This document shows, piece by piece, positions 17,690 through 25,787 of a DNA stretch of 32,603 nt. The DNA comes from Hydrogenophaga sp. Its GTDB lineage: Bacteria; Pseudomonadota; Gammaproteobacteria; Burkholderiales; Burkholderiaceae_C. The position numbers were made by a program, and so were the translations under genes. The stretch spans positions 1 to 32,603 of the forward strand of contig NZ_JAABRQ010000033.1 of NCBI RefSeq assembly GCF_011390835.1. Direction: 5' to 3'. The notes under the pieces are model-generated. The model was not told the origin of the DNA. It saw nothing but the letters and a program-made list of their open reading frames with translations, and made no database searches. Positions within the stretch are counted from its first letter, which is position 1. Every line of letters begins with the position of its first letter.

Positions 17690-20077
17690 ATGCCACTTGA
17701 CTTGCTGACCGTCCTGGTGGTGCGTCTGAGCCTGGACGCCATGGTTTCGCTGTCGTTCTGGGTGCAGTCGCGGCGCCATTCGGACGTGAAGGGGCCGGGC
17801 TGGTGGTCGGCCGCCGCGGCCTGCTCGGTGCTGGCCACCCCGGCCTTGTGGGTGCGGATGGAGATGCCTGAGGCCTGGCAGGCCTCATTTGCCAACCCCC
17901 TGCTGATCATGACGGTGGCGCTGGCTTGGCTGGGTGTGCGCGCCCACCTGGGCCTGAAGTTGCCAGTCAGCCCGGTGGTCTGGGCCTTGCTGGTCTTCAG
18001 CGGGGTCAACGCCCTGTTGCATGAGGTCTGGGACCTGTCGCCGGTGCGGTTGGGCCTGTTTTTTGTCGCTCAGATCCTGATCGCGATGCTCACCTTGCGT
18101 GACCTGCTGCAGCTGGGCGAGCGCAGGCGCCAGCCCGAGATCCGGGCGCTGATTGGCCTGACCTGGATTGAACTGGTGGCGTTGCTGGGCGCGGCCTGGA
18201 TGCTGGTGTCGCGCGTGGGTTTGGCGGATCCCTTGCAGTTGAGTGCCACCTTGCCGTCCATCCTGGCCGCCTTCTTGCTGTCGGTGCTGGTACGAACCCT
18301 GCTATACACCGGCCTGGTGTCGGCGCGACTGCAAAACCAGGGAGATCGCGCGCGGCGCATCCTGCAAACCCGAGAAGCCAACCAGCGCGCCCTGATCGAA
18401 AACCTGGGTGCCGGGGTGATGGTGTTCCGCCCGGACGAAACCCTGGCCAGCATCAACAACGCGGCGCGGCGTTTCCTGGGCTGGAGCGAGGGTGGGGCGA
18501 ACCCGGCGCTGCCGCAGCCCATCCTGCCGGGCTGGCGATTGCTGCAGGAAGACGGCCAGCCGATGCCCCGGGCTGGCCTGCCGTTTCTGCGCGTGATGGC
18601 CACCGGCCAGCCGGTGAGCAATGTGGTGATGGGCATGCCGGTGGGCGATGGTCGCTACACCCGCTGGGCGCTGTGCAACGCTTACCCGGAGACATGGCCC
18701 GACGGTGGCCTGCGCCATGTGGTCGTGACGTTTGTCGACATCACCTCGCTGCGCGAGGCCCAAGGGCAGCAGAAAGAGCTCCAGGTGCAGCTCGCGCAGT
18801 CGCAGAAAATGGAGGCGCTGGGCACGCTGGCGGGTGGCATCGCGCACGATTTCAACAACATCCTGGCCGCCATTCTGGGCAACTCCGATCTGGCGCGGCA
18901 AGACCTGGCCAAAGACCACGCGGCGCAGGAAAGCCTGGCCGAGGTCACCACCGCCGCGCGACGCGGGCGCGAGCTGGTGCGGCAAATCCTGGCCTTCAGT
19001 CGCCAGCAGCCGATGGAGCGGCGTCCGGTGGACGTGGCCGCCGTGCTGAGCGAGTCCAGTGCCTTGCTGCGCGCGGCCACCCCGCCGCAGGTGGAGCTGG
19101 TGCAGTCGCGCACCGTGGGCCCCTTGTTCGTGTCGGCCGACCCGACCCAGCTCGGGCAGGTGCTGCTTAACCTGGGGACCAACGCGGTGCACGCCGTCGG
19201 CGCGGCGCCGGGGCGCGTGGAGTTCCGCGTCGATGCGCTGCCGCCGGGCGACCGCCGCATTCCCGCCGCCTTGACGGCCGAACACGAGCTGGGCGTGGTG
19301 CGCATCGAAGTGCAGGACAACGGCTGCGGCATGGACGACGCCACCCGCGAACGCATCTTTGAGCCGTTTTTCACCACCCGCGTCGTCGGCGCGGGCACCG
19401 GTCTGGGCCTGCCAGTGGTGCTGGGCATCGTGCAAACCCTGGACGGCGTGATCCAGGTCGACAGCCGCGTGGGCCGGGGCACCACGTTTTCGCTGTTTTT
19501 CCCGGCCACGGCAGCAAGCAGGATCCACGAGGCACCGGAAGCACCGGAAGCACCGGAAGCGCCGGAAGCGCCGACAGTGGCGGCAGTGGCGGTTTTGTCA
19601 CCTGCCGAAAGCGGCACAATGGGTCCCATCCCCAAGAAGCAGTCCCAGCTGCCTGACACTTTTTCAGCGGAGCACACCACCATGGCCGACGCAGGCGATA
19701 CCCCGGTAGCCCACATCCTCTACCTCGACGACGACGACACCCTGGTGTTTCTGGTGCGTCGCCTGCTCGAGCGCCGCGGTTACCGCGTCACCGCGCTGTC
19801 TGAGCAGCAGTCCGCGATCGATGCCGTGCGCGATCAGCCCCAGGGCTTCGATCTGCTGCTGACCGACTACAACATGCCCGGCATGTCGGGACTGGACGTG
19901 GCCAAGGCGGTGCTGCTCATCAACCCGGCGCTGCCGGTGGCGGTGGCCTCGGGTTACATCACCGACGAGCTGCAGGCAGAAGCCATGGCCGCCGGCGTGC
20001 GCGAGGTGGTGTTCAAGACCGACGCGGTGGAAGACTTTTGCGCTGTGGTGGCGCGGCTGGTCAGCGGAGCTGAATAG
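17690..20077 (+). CDS. Membrane hybrid histidine kinase with C-terminal receiver
   Basis: A 795-residue sensor kinase. Residues 1-215 form about six or seven transmembrane segments; a PAS-like domain follows (about 230-355), then a HisKA domain of the AHDFNN subtype (LAGGIAHDFNNILA, His386), an ATPase domain (DNGCGMDD, FEPFFTT, GTGLGLP), a low-complexity Ala-Pro-Glu linker (about 615-630), and a receiver domain from about 665 (YLDDDDT, phospho-Asp in LLTDYNMPG, conserved Lys in FKTD). The ATG at 17690 begins the first membrane helix; a GTG at 17630 is an alternative with GGGG upstream. No DNA-binding partner is adjacent, so output may go to a distant regulator. The ligand is unknown. Confidence 0.92.
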   Translation: MPLDLLTVLVVRLSLDAMVSLSFWVQSRRHSDVKGPGWWSAAAACSVLATPALWVRMEMPEAWQASFANPLLIMTVALAWLGVRAHLGLKLPVSPVVWALLVFSGVNALLHEVWDLSPVRLGLFFVAQILIAMLTLRDLLQLGERRRQPEIRALIGLTWIELVALLGAAWMLVSRVGLADPLQLSATLPSILAAFLLSVLVRTLLYTGLVSARLQNQGDRARRILQTREANQRALIENLGAGVMVFRPDETLASINNAARRFLGWSEGGANPALPQPILPGWRLLQEDGQPMPRAGLPFLRVMATGQPVSNVVMGMPVGDGRYTRWALCNAYPETWPDGGLRHVVVTFVDITSLREAQGQQKELQVQLAQSQKMEALGTLAGGIAHDFNNILAAILGNSDLARQDLAKDHAAQESLAEVTTAARRGRELVRQILAFSRQQPMERRPVDVAAVLSESSALLRAATPPQVELVQSRTVGPLFVSADPTQLGQVLLNLGTNAVHAVGAAPGRVEFRVDALPPGDRRIPAALTAEHELGVVRIEVQDNGCGMDDATRERIFEPFFTTRVVGAGTGLGLPVVLGIVQTLDGVIQVDSRVGRGTTFSLFFPATAASRIHEAPEAPEAPEAPEAPTVAAVAVLSPAESGTMGPIPKKQSQLPDTFSAEHTTMADAGDTPVAHILYLDDDDTLVFLVRRLLERRGYRVTALSEQQSAIDAVRDQPQGFDLLLTDYNMPGMSGLDVAKAVLLINPALPVAVASGYITDELQAEAMAAGVREVVFKTDAVEDFCAVVARLVSGAE
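19532..19567 (+). repeat. In-frame 9-bp tandem repeat encoding Ala-Pro-Glu
   Basis: Four back-to-back copies of GCACCGGAA (the last with GCG instead of GCA) plus a partial fifth, in frame, encode APE repeats in the kinase linker just after the ATPase domain. Such repeats change copy number by slippage without breaking the frame. Confidence 0.9.
19667..19684 (+). promoter_or_regulatory. Possible internal ribosome site and start for a free receiver
   Basis: GCGGAG at 19667-19672 lies nine bases before an in-frame ATG at 19682 inside the kinase gene. Initiation there would give a separate 131-residue receiver protein identical to the kinase's C-terminal domain. The preceding bases include a CACAAT -10-like box (19615-19620) with a poorly spaced TTGTCA (19595-19600). 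Use of this start is inference. Confidence 0.4.
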
Positions 20078-20100
20078 CCCACCCCCGAGCCGCACCTGCG

Positions 20101-20245
20101 GTGCGTCACCCCCTCAAGGGGGCGATGCGAGTGGCCCGGCAGAGCCGGTTCCACCGCATCCTGGGCGAAGTCACCGCGCGCCGGAGGGGCCGTGTTCCTG
20201 GGCACCGCGAAACCGGCTCCACCGGGCCGCCCCAGGGGGTCGCCA
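20101..20245. repeat. Palindromic intergenic repeat element
   Basis: Between two convergent genes lies a GC-rich element with nested inverted repeats: an internal CCCCCT/AGGGGG hairpin (20109-20122), CCGGC-AGA-GCCGG (20136-20148), long-range GAGCCGGTT (20142-20150) with AACCGGCTC (20211-20219), and outer ACCCCCT (20108-20114) with AGGGGGT (20234-20240). Its wording resembles intergenic repeats that I recall as scattered in Comamonadaceae genomes (established only by memory). Only one copy is in this window. It may also terminate both flanking transcripts, although T runs are absent. Confidence 0.6.
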
Positions 20246-20247
20246 AT

Positions 20248-21219
20248 TCAGGTCTGGTGAGGGGAGTTCAATACCCGCCCAAAGACTGCAGTGTCCACAT
20301 TGCCGCCGCACAGCGTCGTGCCCACCGCCTGACCTTTGAGCTGCTCGCGTTGCTGCCAGGCGGCGGCGAAGCTGGCGGCGCCGGCGCCTTCGGCCACGTT
20401 GTGGGTATCGGCGAACAGTGCGCGCATGGACTGGGCTACTTCGGCGTCGCTCACCAGCACCACGCCGTCCAGGTGCTCGCGCAGCACCGCCAGCGCCTCG
20501 GCATCCGCCACGCGGCAGGCCATGCCATCGGCCAGCACCGTGCTCACCGGCGACTCGATCACACGCCCGGCTGCGATCGAGTCGGCGTACGTGGTGGCAT
20601 GGGCGCTGACGACGCCAACGATGCGCGCTGGGTGGTTCAGCGCGAGCTTGGCCGCGATGGCCGAACAGGCGCCCGAACCCTGGCCGATGGGCACGTAGAC
20701 CACGTCCAACGCGGGCACGGCCTTTAAGAACTCCCACCAATAGGTGCTCACGCCGCGCAGCAAATCGGCATGGTAGCTCGGCACCATGTGGGCGCCGCGT
20801 TCGACAGCCAGGCGCATGGCGTGTTCGCGGCTGGCCTGGAAATCGTCGCCATGCTCGATCAGCGTCGCACCCAGTGCGCGCATGGCTGCATTTTTCTCTA
20901 CCGAGTTGCCGTCGGGCACGACGATGGTGCAGGCCAGCCCGTGCGCGCGGGCCGCCCAGGCCACGCTCTGCCCGTGGTTGCCGCGCGTGGCCGCCATCAC
21001 CTCAAGAGGCAGCTGACCCCGCTGCTGCAGCTGATCAAAGTAGGTCAGTCCGCCGCGGATCTTGAACGCGCCCACCGGCGTGTGGTTTTCGTGCTTCACC
21101 CAGCACTCGGTGCCCAGGCGCTGGCTCAGCGTGGCCCAGCGGTATTGCGGTGTGGCGGCAAATTCGCGGTACACCACCTCGGCGGCGTGTTCAATATCGG
21201 TCAGGGTGGGCAAGGTCAT
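20248..21219 (-). CDS. Threonine/serine dehydratase-like PLP enzyme
   Basis: A 323-residue fold-type II PLP enzyme, expected to deaminate threonine or serine (or a related hydroxy-amino acid) to a 2-oxo acid and ammonia. The cofactor lysine is Lys53 in GAFKIRGG; the substrate loop ATRGNHGQSVAWAA and phosphate-binding glycine loop IGQGSGACSA are present, and EGAGAASFAA lies near the C-terminus. It lacks the C-terminal ACT regulatory domain of biosynthetic IlvA, which fits a catabolic role. The start (ATG 21219) lies ten bases after the stop of the VOC gene. It is the last gene of the six-gene operon, followed by the palindromic repeat. Confidence 0.92.
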   Translation of the reverse strand: MTLPTLTDIEHAAEVVYREFAATPQYRWATLSQRLGTECWVKHENHTPVGAFKIRGGLTYFDQLQQRGQLPLEVMAATRGNHGQSVAWAARAHGLACTIVVPDGNSVEKNAAMRALGATLIEHGDDFQASREHAMRLAVERGAHMVPSYHADLLRGVSTYWWEFLKAVPALDVVYVPIGQGSGACSAIAAKLALNHPARIVGVVSAHATTYADSIAAGRVIESPVSTVLADGMACRVADAEALAVLREHLDGVVLVSDAEVAQSMRALFADTHNVAEGAGAASFAAAWQQREQLKGQAVGTTLCGGNVDTAVFGRVLNSPHQT

Positions 21220-21229
21220 GGGGTGGGCC

Positions 21230-21913
21230 TCAGGCAGGGGAGCGCAAGGTCACTGGGCCGAGCGGTGTGAGCAGATCGGCGCTCAACCTGGCCGGACCTG
21301 GCACAGGCTTCATGCCCGCCAGATCAATACCCGCCAGCGCCACGTCGAGCGCGGTGGCTTCTGGGTGCTGGAGCGTCAAGCGCTGCAGACTTAGGCCGCT
21401 GTCGGGCATGGATTGCGCGGGGTGGGTGGCGCCCCACTGGATCAAGGTGGGCAGACAGCCCTGGAACAGGCGCTGGCCGTCGTCGCGCACCGATATCTGC
21501 CACTGCAGCAGGCCTTGGGGTGTGGGGCGCGAAGCGGTGAGTACCGGTCCCCGATCTACGCCCAGGCGCTGCCAGGTGGTCAAGGCCGTGGCGAGCTGCG
21601 GCACGCTGACGACCCAGTGGATGAGCTGCGGGCCGCCAAGCTTGAGCGACACGCGCATCGCTTCGTCGTCCAGATCGAACCAGCGCCTGAGCGGCGCGGC
21701 GCGCGTGGGCGTGGCCGACGGGTGGATGGCGATGATTTCCAGGTAGGCGTTGGGCGAACCCGCTGCGCTCAGTTTCAGCAGCCGATTGTGCGTACCAAAC
21801 AGCGCGTGTTCACCGCCTGGGCCGGGCACCACGCCCAGTGTGGCTTCGCACCATGCCACGCCCTCGGCCAACGTGGCTGCGGCGATCACCAGGTGGTCGA
21901 GCTGCGCGCTCAC
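21230..21913 (-). CDS. VOC/glyoxalase-like domain protein
   Basis: A 227-residue protein whose N-terminus (AQLDHLVIAAATLAEGVAWCEATLGV) is the paired beta-alpha-beta unit of the vicinal oxygen chelate superfamily, of the Glyoxalase-3-like type. The segment HALFGTHNRLLKL and the conserved AYLEIIAI strand follow. Metal ligands are suggested (His8 and the Glu of YLEIIA) but activity is unknown. The GTG at 21913 overlaps the phzF stop by four bases (GTGA); a longer open frame upstream is antisense-like and Arg-rich, so it was rejected. Coupling with phzF and the dehydratase suggests a shared pathway. Confidence 0.85.
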   Translation of the reverse strand: MSAQLDHLVIAAATLAEGVAWCEATLGVVPGPGGEHALFGTHNRLLKLSAAGSPNAYLEIIAIHPSATPTRAAPLRRWFDLDDEAMRVSLKLGGPQLIHWVVSVPQLATALTTWQRLGVDRGPVLTASRPTPQGLLQWQISVRDDGQRLFQGCLPTLIQWGATHPAQSMPDSGLSLQRLTLQHPEATALDVALAGIDLAGMKPVPGPARLSADLLTPLGPVTLRSPA

Positions 21914-22812
21914 AGGGTCACCTGGCCGTCGATGCAGGTGACCGAGGCGCCGCCAACCCAGATCGTGCCGTCGCCGTCCTGCTCGATGTGTACTCGGCCG
22001 GCGCGCTGCAGCGCCGTGCCTTGCGCCGCCACGTAGGTGGTGGGCGCCAGCCCGGCGCCGATCAGCCATTGCGCCAACGCAGCGTTCAGGCTGCCGGTGA
22101 CCGGGTCTTCTGCTATGCCGTTGTTGCCGGGGAAAAAAGCGCGCACCTCAAACTGGGTGTCCTGGCCCGCGTTCTGGCCGCCGACCACGCCGACCTTGCC
22201 ACGCCGGCCAACCACGCCCACGTCCAGACCCGCGAGCAGCGCCGCGTCGGGCTTGAGCGCCAGCACCTGCTCGGCGCTGGCGAGCATCACGCCGCGCCAG
22301 TTGGGCCCGTTGTCGCACCAGCTGTGGGCCACGATGTCGCTGCGCCCTACGCCCAGGCCGCGTGCGATCAGCGTCAGGTCGGTTTCGTCCAGCGGGCCGC
22401 TTTGGATGAGGGGCGGTGCGGCAAACGCGAGTCTGGCCGAGTCGTGCCGAATCTTCACCAGGCCCACGCCACATTCCTGCACGATGTGTTTGTCACGTGG
22501 CACGCCGCCCGCTTCCAGCCAGGCGTGGCAGGTCCCCAGGGTGGGATGGCCTGCAAATGGCAACTCGCGGCCGGGGCAAAAAATGCGCACGCGGTAGTCG
22601 GCACCATCGGCCCAACCCGCCTCGGTCGGAGGCAGCACAAAGGTGCATTCCGACAGGTTGGTCCAGTTGGTGAAGTGCTGCATGGACTCGGTGGAGAGGC
22701 CTTCGCCGCTCAGCACGACCGCCAGCGGGTTGCCCCGGTAGGGCGTGGTGGTGAACACGTCAACCTGTTTGAAGGGCCTGCGTTGGGCGCGAGCCGGGAT
22801 GGTCGCGTTCAT
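21910..22812 (-). CDS. PhzF-family isomerase/epimerase
   Basis: A 300-residue protein of the PhzF/DapF-fold family. Visible features are FKQVDVFTTTPYRGNPLAVVL at the N-terminus with the family start, NLSECTFVLPP carrying the conserved catalytic-type Glu, ELPFAGHPTLGTCHAW, and GIAEDPVTGSLNAAL. PhzF itself isomerises a phenazine precursor; most relatives are of unknown substrate, and no phenazine gene is present here. The ATG at 22812 overlaps the stop of the aminotransferase gene by four bases (ATGA). Its presence with an aminotransferase and a dehydratase suggests action on an amino acid or derived small molecule (inference). Confidence 0.92.
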   Translation of the reverse strand: MNATIPARAQRRPFKQVDVFTTTPYRGNPLAVVLSGEGLSTESMQHFTNWTNLSECTFVLPPTEAGWADGADYRVRIFCPGRELPFAGHPTLGTCHAWLEAGGVPRDKHIVQECGVGLVKIRHDSARLAFAAPPLIQSGPLDETDLTLIARGLGVGRSDIVAHSWCDNGPNWRGVMLASAEQVLALKPDAALLAGLDVGVVGRRGKVGVVGGQNAGQDTQFEVRAFFPGNNGIAEDPVTGSLNAALAQWLIGAGLAPTTYVAAQGTALQRAGRVHIEQDGDGTIWVGGASVTCIDGQVTL

Positions 22813-24005
22813 GCTGCCTCCAGCTGAGTCATGTCGCGCACCGCCTGCGCCAGAGCCGCCACGCCGGCTTGAATCTGCGCCACGCTGGCCGTCACAAAAC
22901 ACAGACGCAGCGTGCGCGGATCGGCGTGGTCGGCGTAGAACGCCGTGCCGGGCACAAAGGCCACGCTGCGATCCACCGCCCGGGGCAATAAGGCCATGGC
23001 GTCCATGCCCGCAGGCAGCCGCACCCAGAGAAACATTCCGCCGTCGGGTGTGTTCCATGTCAGGCCCAGGCCCGTCATCTCGTGCTGCAGCGCGGCCAGC
23101 ATGGCCTGGCACTGCGCCTTGTAGAGCGCGCGAATGCTGGGTACGTGCCGGTCCAGAAAGCCGTCTTTCAGCACCTCGGCCACCAGCCGCTGGTTGAAGC
23201 TGGGGCTGTGCAGGTCGGCGGCCTGTTTGGCTTGCAACAGTTTGGGCACGATGGACTTCGGTGCCACCAGATACCCCAGCCTCAGGCCGGGCGCGAGCAC
23301 CTTGGAAAACGAGCCCAGGTAGATGCCGCCTTCGGGGTGGCGGGCCGTGAGTGGCAAGGGCGGTGGTTGGTCAAACCACAGGTCGCCATAGGGGTTGTCT
23401 TCCACCAGCGGCAGGCCCAGGTGGGCCGCCTGCGCCACCAGGTCAGCGCGGCGCGCTTCGCTCATGCTTCGACCGGTGGGGTTCTGGAAATTGGGCAAAA
23501 GGTAGAAGAAGCGGGCCGCGTCGGCCCCGCTGCCCGCCAGTTTCTTCATGTCCTGAAGGTCGGGGCCCTCTGCATCACTGGCCACACCCACCGGCTCGGG
23601 CTCCATGGGCGCAAAGGCTTGCAGCGCACCCAGGTAAGTGGGCGTTTCCACCAGCACTCGGCTGCCCGCATCGATCAGCACCTTGCCCACCAGATCCAGG
23701 CCTTGTTGGCTGCCGGTGGTAATGATCACCTGAGCCGGGTCCACCGGCCATGGCAATTGCGCTGCCACCCATTCGCGCAGTGGCGCGTAGCCCTCGCTGG
23801 CGGCGTACTGCAGCGCGCCCGGGCCATCGTCGCGCAGTACCCGGGCGCAGGCGTCGGCAAAGGCAGCCACCGGGAAGGTCTGGGGTGACGGCAGACCGCC
23901 CGCAAAGCTGATGATGCCGGGTCGTTCGGTGACTTTGAGGATCTCTCGAATCACCGAGGGGTTCATCTTGTGCGCGCGGCGCGCCAGGGTCCAGGCGGTG
24001 GTCAT
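22809..24005 (-). CDS. PLP-dependent aminotransferase, 2-aminoadipate/MocR-type class
   Basis: A 398-residue fold-type I aminotransferase of the group related to 2-aminoadipate/LysN-like enzymes and the catalytic half of MocR proteins. It contains ISFAGGLPSPQTFP near the N-terminus, LQYAASEGYAPLREW, ITTGSQQGLDLVGK, PNFQNPTG, VEDNPYGDLWF and the PLP lysine Lys235 in YLGSFSKVLAPGLRLGY. The exact amino donor is unknown. ATG 24005 has GGAGAG upstream. It lies 31 bp after the EamA gene and overlaps phzF by four bases. Together with the LysE and EamA transporters it suggests amino-acid turnover. Confidence 0.93.
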   Translation of the reverse strand: MTTAWTLARRAHKMNPSVIREILKVTERPGIISFAGGLPSPQTFPVAAFADACARVLRDDGPGALQYAASEGYAPLREWVAAQLPWPVDPAQVIITTGSQQGLDLVGKVLIDAGSRVLVETPTYLGALQAFAPMEPEPVGVASDAEGPDLQDMKKLAGSGADAARFFYLLPNFQNPTGRSMSEARRADLVAQAAHLGLPLVEDNPYGDLWFDQPPPLPLTARHPEGGIYLGSFSKVLAPGLRLGYLVAPKSIVPKLLQAKQAADLHSPSFNQRLVAEVLKDGFLDRHVPSIRALYKAQCQAMLAALQHEMTGLGLTWNTPDGGMFLWVRLPAGMDAMALLPRAVDRSVAFVPGTAFYADHADPRTLRLCFVTASVAQIQAGVAALAQAVRDMTQLEAA

Positions 24006-24036
24006 GGGGTCTCTCCGGGTTGTATCGATTGGCGTT

Positions 24037-24975
24037 TCAGGTTCGGTTCATGATGGGCAGCGTCGCCATGCGCCGGCCCATGAACACGGTGGCCACGACG
24101 GCCAGCGCAAAGCCCAGCGTCATCACGTCAAGCGACTCGCCCAGCAGCGGCACGGCCGCGGCGATGCTGATGAAGGGTTGAAGCAGCTGCATCTGGCTCA
24201 CGCGCAGCGCGCCGCCCAGGGCCAGGCCCCGAAACCAGGCAAAAAACCCGGCCCACATCGAAAACACGCCGACATAGGCCAGGCCCAGCCAGGCGGTCAG
24301 CGCAATCGGCTGCTCTGGCCAGGTGAGCAGCGCACCGGGCACGGTCAGGGGCAGCGCCATTACGCACACCCAGCTGATCACGCGCTCGGCGCCCAGCGTG
24401 GGTGTGACCTTGGCGCCCGCCACATAACCCAGCGAGGCGGACGCCACCGCACCCAGCAGCAACAGGTCGGCATGGCTCGGGGCGTAACCATGGCCCAGCT
24501 GCTGCGCGCGCAGCAGGCTGTACACCGCCACCAGCGTGCTTCCCAGCGCCGCAAACAGCCAGAAACCCAGCCGCGCGCGCTGGTGTAACAGCCAGGCGGC
24601 CATAGCAGCGGTCACCAGCGGCAGCAGCGCGGTGATCACTGCGGCGTGGCTGGCCGTGACCTCGCGCAGCGCCCAGCCCAGCAGCAGCGGGTAGCCGATC
24701 ACATTGCCCAGCAGCGACAGGGCCAGCGGCAGGCGCTGCGCCCGGGCCGGCAAGGGCGAACGCGTCACCAGCAGGTAAGCGATGGACAAGCCCCCGGCCA
24801 GCGCGGCCCGGGCCCAGGTGACGAACCACGGCGACAACTGGGGCGCGTCTGCGGTGCCCGTGGCTAACCGTGTCATGGGCAGGGTCAGCCCAAACACGAA
24901 CACTCCCACAAAGCCCAGCCATAGGCCCAACGTGGCATTGCGCTCGTCTGCGGTCAGCGGCACGGCCTTGGTCAT
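24037..24975 (-). CDS. EamA/DMT family transporter
   Basis: A 312-residue inner-membrane protein with ten hydrophobic helices arranged as two EamA repeats (first ending near GFWLFAALGSTLVAVYSLL, second near FALAVVATVFMG). The drug/metabolite transporter superfamily includes exporters of amino acids and metabolites. Signature elements include TWARAALAGG and LLQPFISIAAAVPLLGE, the latter typical of the end of the second repeat. The ATG at 24975 overlaps the lysE-type stop by four bases (ATGA); a long open frame further upstream is a shadow of the lysE gene. Substrate is unknown, but the genomic setting fits amino-acid or analogue export. Confidence 0.92.
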   Translation of the reverse strand: MTKAVPLTADERNATLGLWLGFVGVFVFGLTLPMTRLATGTADAPQLSPWFVTWARAALAGGLSIAYLLVTRSPLPARAQRLPLALSLLGNVIGYPLLLGWALREVTASHAAVITALLPLVTAAMAAWLLHQRARLGFWLFAALGSTLVAVYSLLRAQQLGHGYAPSHADLLLLGAVASASLGYVAGAKVTPTLGAERVISWVCVMALPLTVPGALLTWPEQPIALTAWLGLAYVGVFSMWAGFFAWFRGLALGGALRVSQMQLLQPFISIAAAVPLLGESLDVMTLGFALAVVATVFMGRRMATLPIMNRT

Positions 24976-25628
24976 GCGGCCCCCCACGCGGCCGAACCGC
25001 CCAAGCCGCTCCACAGCATCCAGCCAGCGGTCACCAGTAAAGCGCTGGCCATGATGCGGTTGAACACCACCAGCCGACCACCGCTGGCCACCCCATTCAC
25101 CGCCGGCCCGGCCAGCCAGTGCCGCAGCAGCGAGCCGACGGCGGCGTAGGTCAGGTTGCTGAAAAAGGCAAACGCCAGCATCACCGGCAGCACCTGCGCA
25201 AACCGCGCCAGCGCGTCGGGCCGCCCAGCCACCCAGCCCGCCACCAGCGAGAGCGCCAGCATCCAGGCCTTGATGTTGAGAAACTGCAAACCGATGCCTT
25301 GCACAAACGTGACCTGCAGGCGCGCAGGGTCCACCGTGCTCAGTTGGCGACGGCCCCAGAGCTGGCTCGCCAGCCAGGCCAGGTAGCTCACGCCGCCGAG
25401 CAAGATGGCGCTGCGCAGCAGCGGCTGCGCCACCACCAGCGCCCCCAGCCCACCGGCGCTCAGCGCAAACAGCAGGCCCCAGCCCACTGGCACCGCACAC
25501 ACGAAGTGCAGCGCGCGCCTCATGCCACCGTTGGCCGCCAGCGCCGCCGACAGGGTGGTGTTGGGCCCAGGCGTGAAGCTGCTGGCGGTGGCAAGCAGTA
25601 GCAGGGCGCTGAATTCGGCGGCGGTCAT
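24972..25628 (-). CDS. LysE/RhtB-family amino-acid exporter
   Basis: A 218-residue inner-membrane protein of the LysE/RhtB family with six hydrophobic segments. The hallmark N-terminal stretch ATASSFTPGPNTTLSAALAA matches the conserved PGPN loop, and FVQGIGLQFLNIKAWMLAL the conserved central region. These exporters move basic or neutral amino acids, homoserine or threonine out of the cell. It is the first gene of the operon. The ATG at 25628 lacks a visible ribosome site, and 159 bp separate it from the divergent MocR regulator. A LysE exporter and a threonine dehydratase-like enzyme in one operon fit disposal of excess hydroxy or basic amino acids (inference). Confidence 0.94.
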   Translation of the reverse strand: MTAAEFSALLLLATASSFTPGPNTTLSAALAANGGMRRALHFVCAVPVGWGLLFALSAGGLGALVVAQPLLRSAILLGGVSYLAWLASQLWGRRQLSTVDPARLQVTFVQGIGLQFLNIKAWMLALSLVAGWVAGRPDALARFAQVLPVMLAFAFFSNLTYAAVGSLLRHWLAGPAVNGVASGGRLVVFNRIMASALLVTAGWMLWSGLGGSAAWGAA

Positions 25629-25696
25629 GGTGGCGCGGGCAGGTGGTGCCCGACGGGGTGGCGTTGCAAAAGCATGCTCCGCACTTTATCCTTGCT

Positions 25697-25750
25697 CGAC
25701 CACACACAGACCATACAGATAGCCGTATCACGCTCAAAACTGTGTGGTCG
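25697..25750. promoter_or_regulatory. Operator-like repeats in the lysE/MocR intergenic region
   Basis: ACCACACA (25699-25706) and ACCATACA (25710-25717) form a direct repeat at 11-bp spacing, about one helical turn. The inverted copy TGTGTGGT (25741-25748) gives a perfect 10-bp inverted repeat CGACCACACA (25697-25706)/TGTGTGGTCG (25741-25750). On the minus strand TTGAGC and TATGGT spaced by 16 bp could be the lysE promoter, overlapping these sites. MocR-type regulators are known to bind repeats near their own divergent promoters; the match to this regulator is inferred. Confidence 0.6.
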
Positions 25751-25787
25751 ATCGCTGCGGCACAGCCGCCTCTCTTTTTTTCTGCCC

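Noticed and set aside
21914..22069. N-terminal extension of the VOC protein
   Set aside because: The extra 52 codons are Arg/His/Gly-rich and lie within the phzF coding region in another frame; the GTG at 21913 overlapping the phzF stop is the better start.
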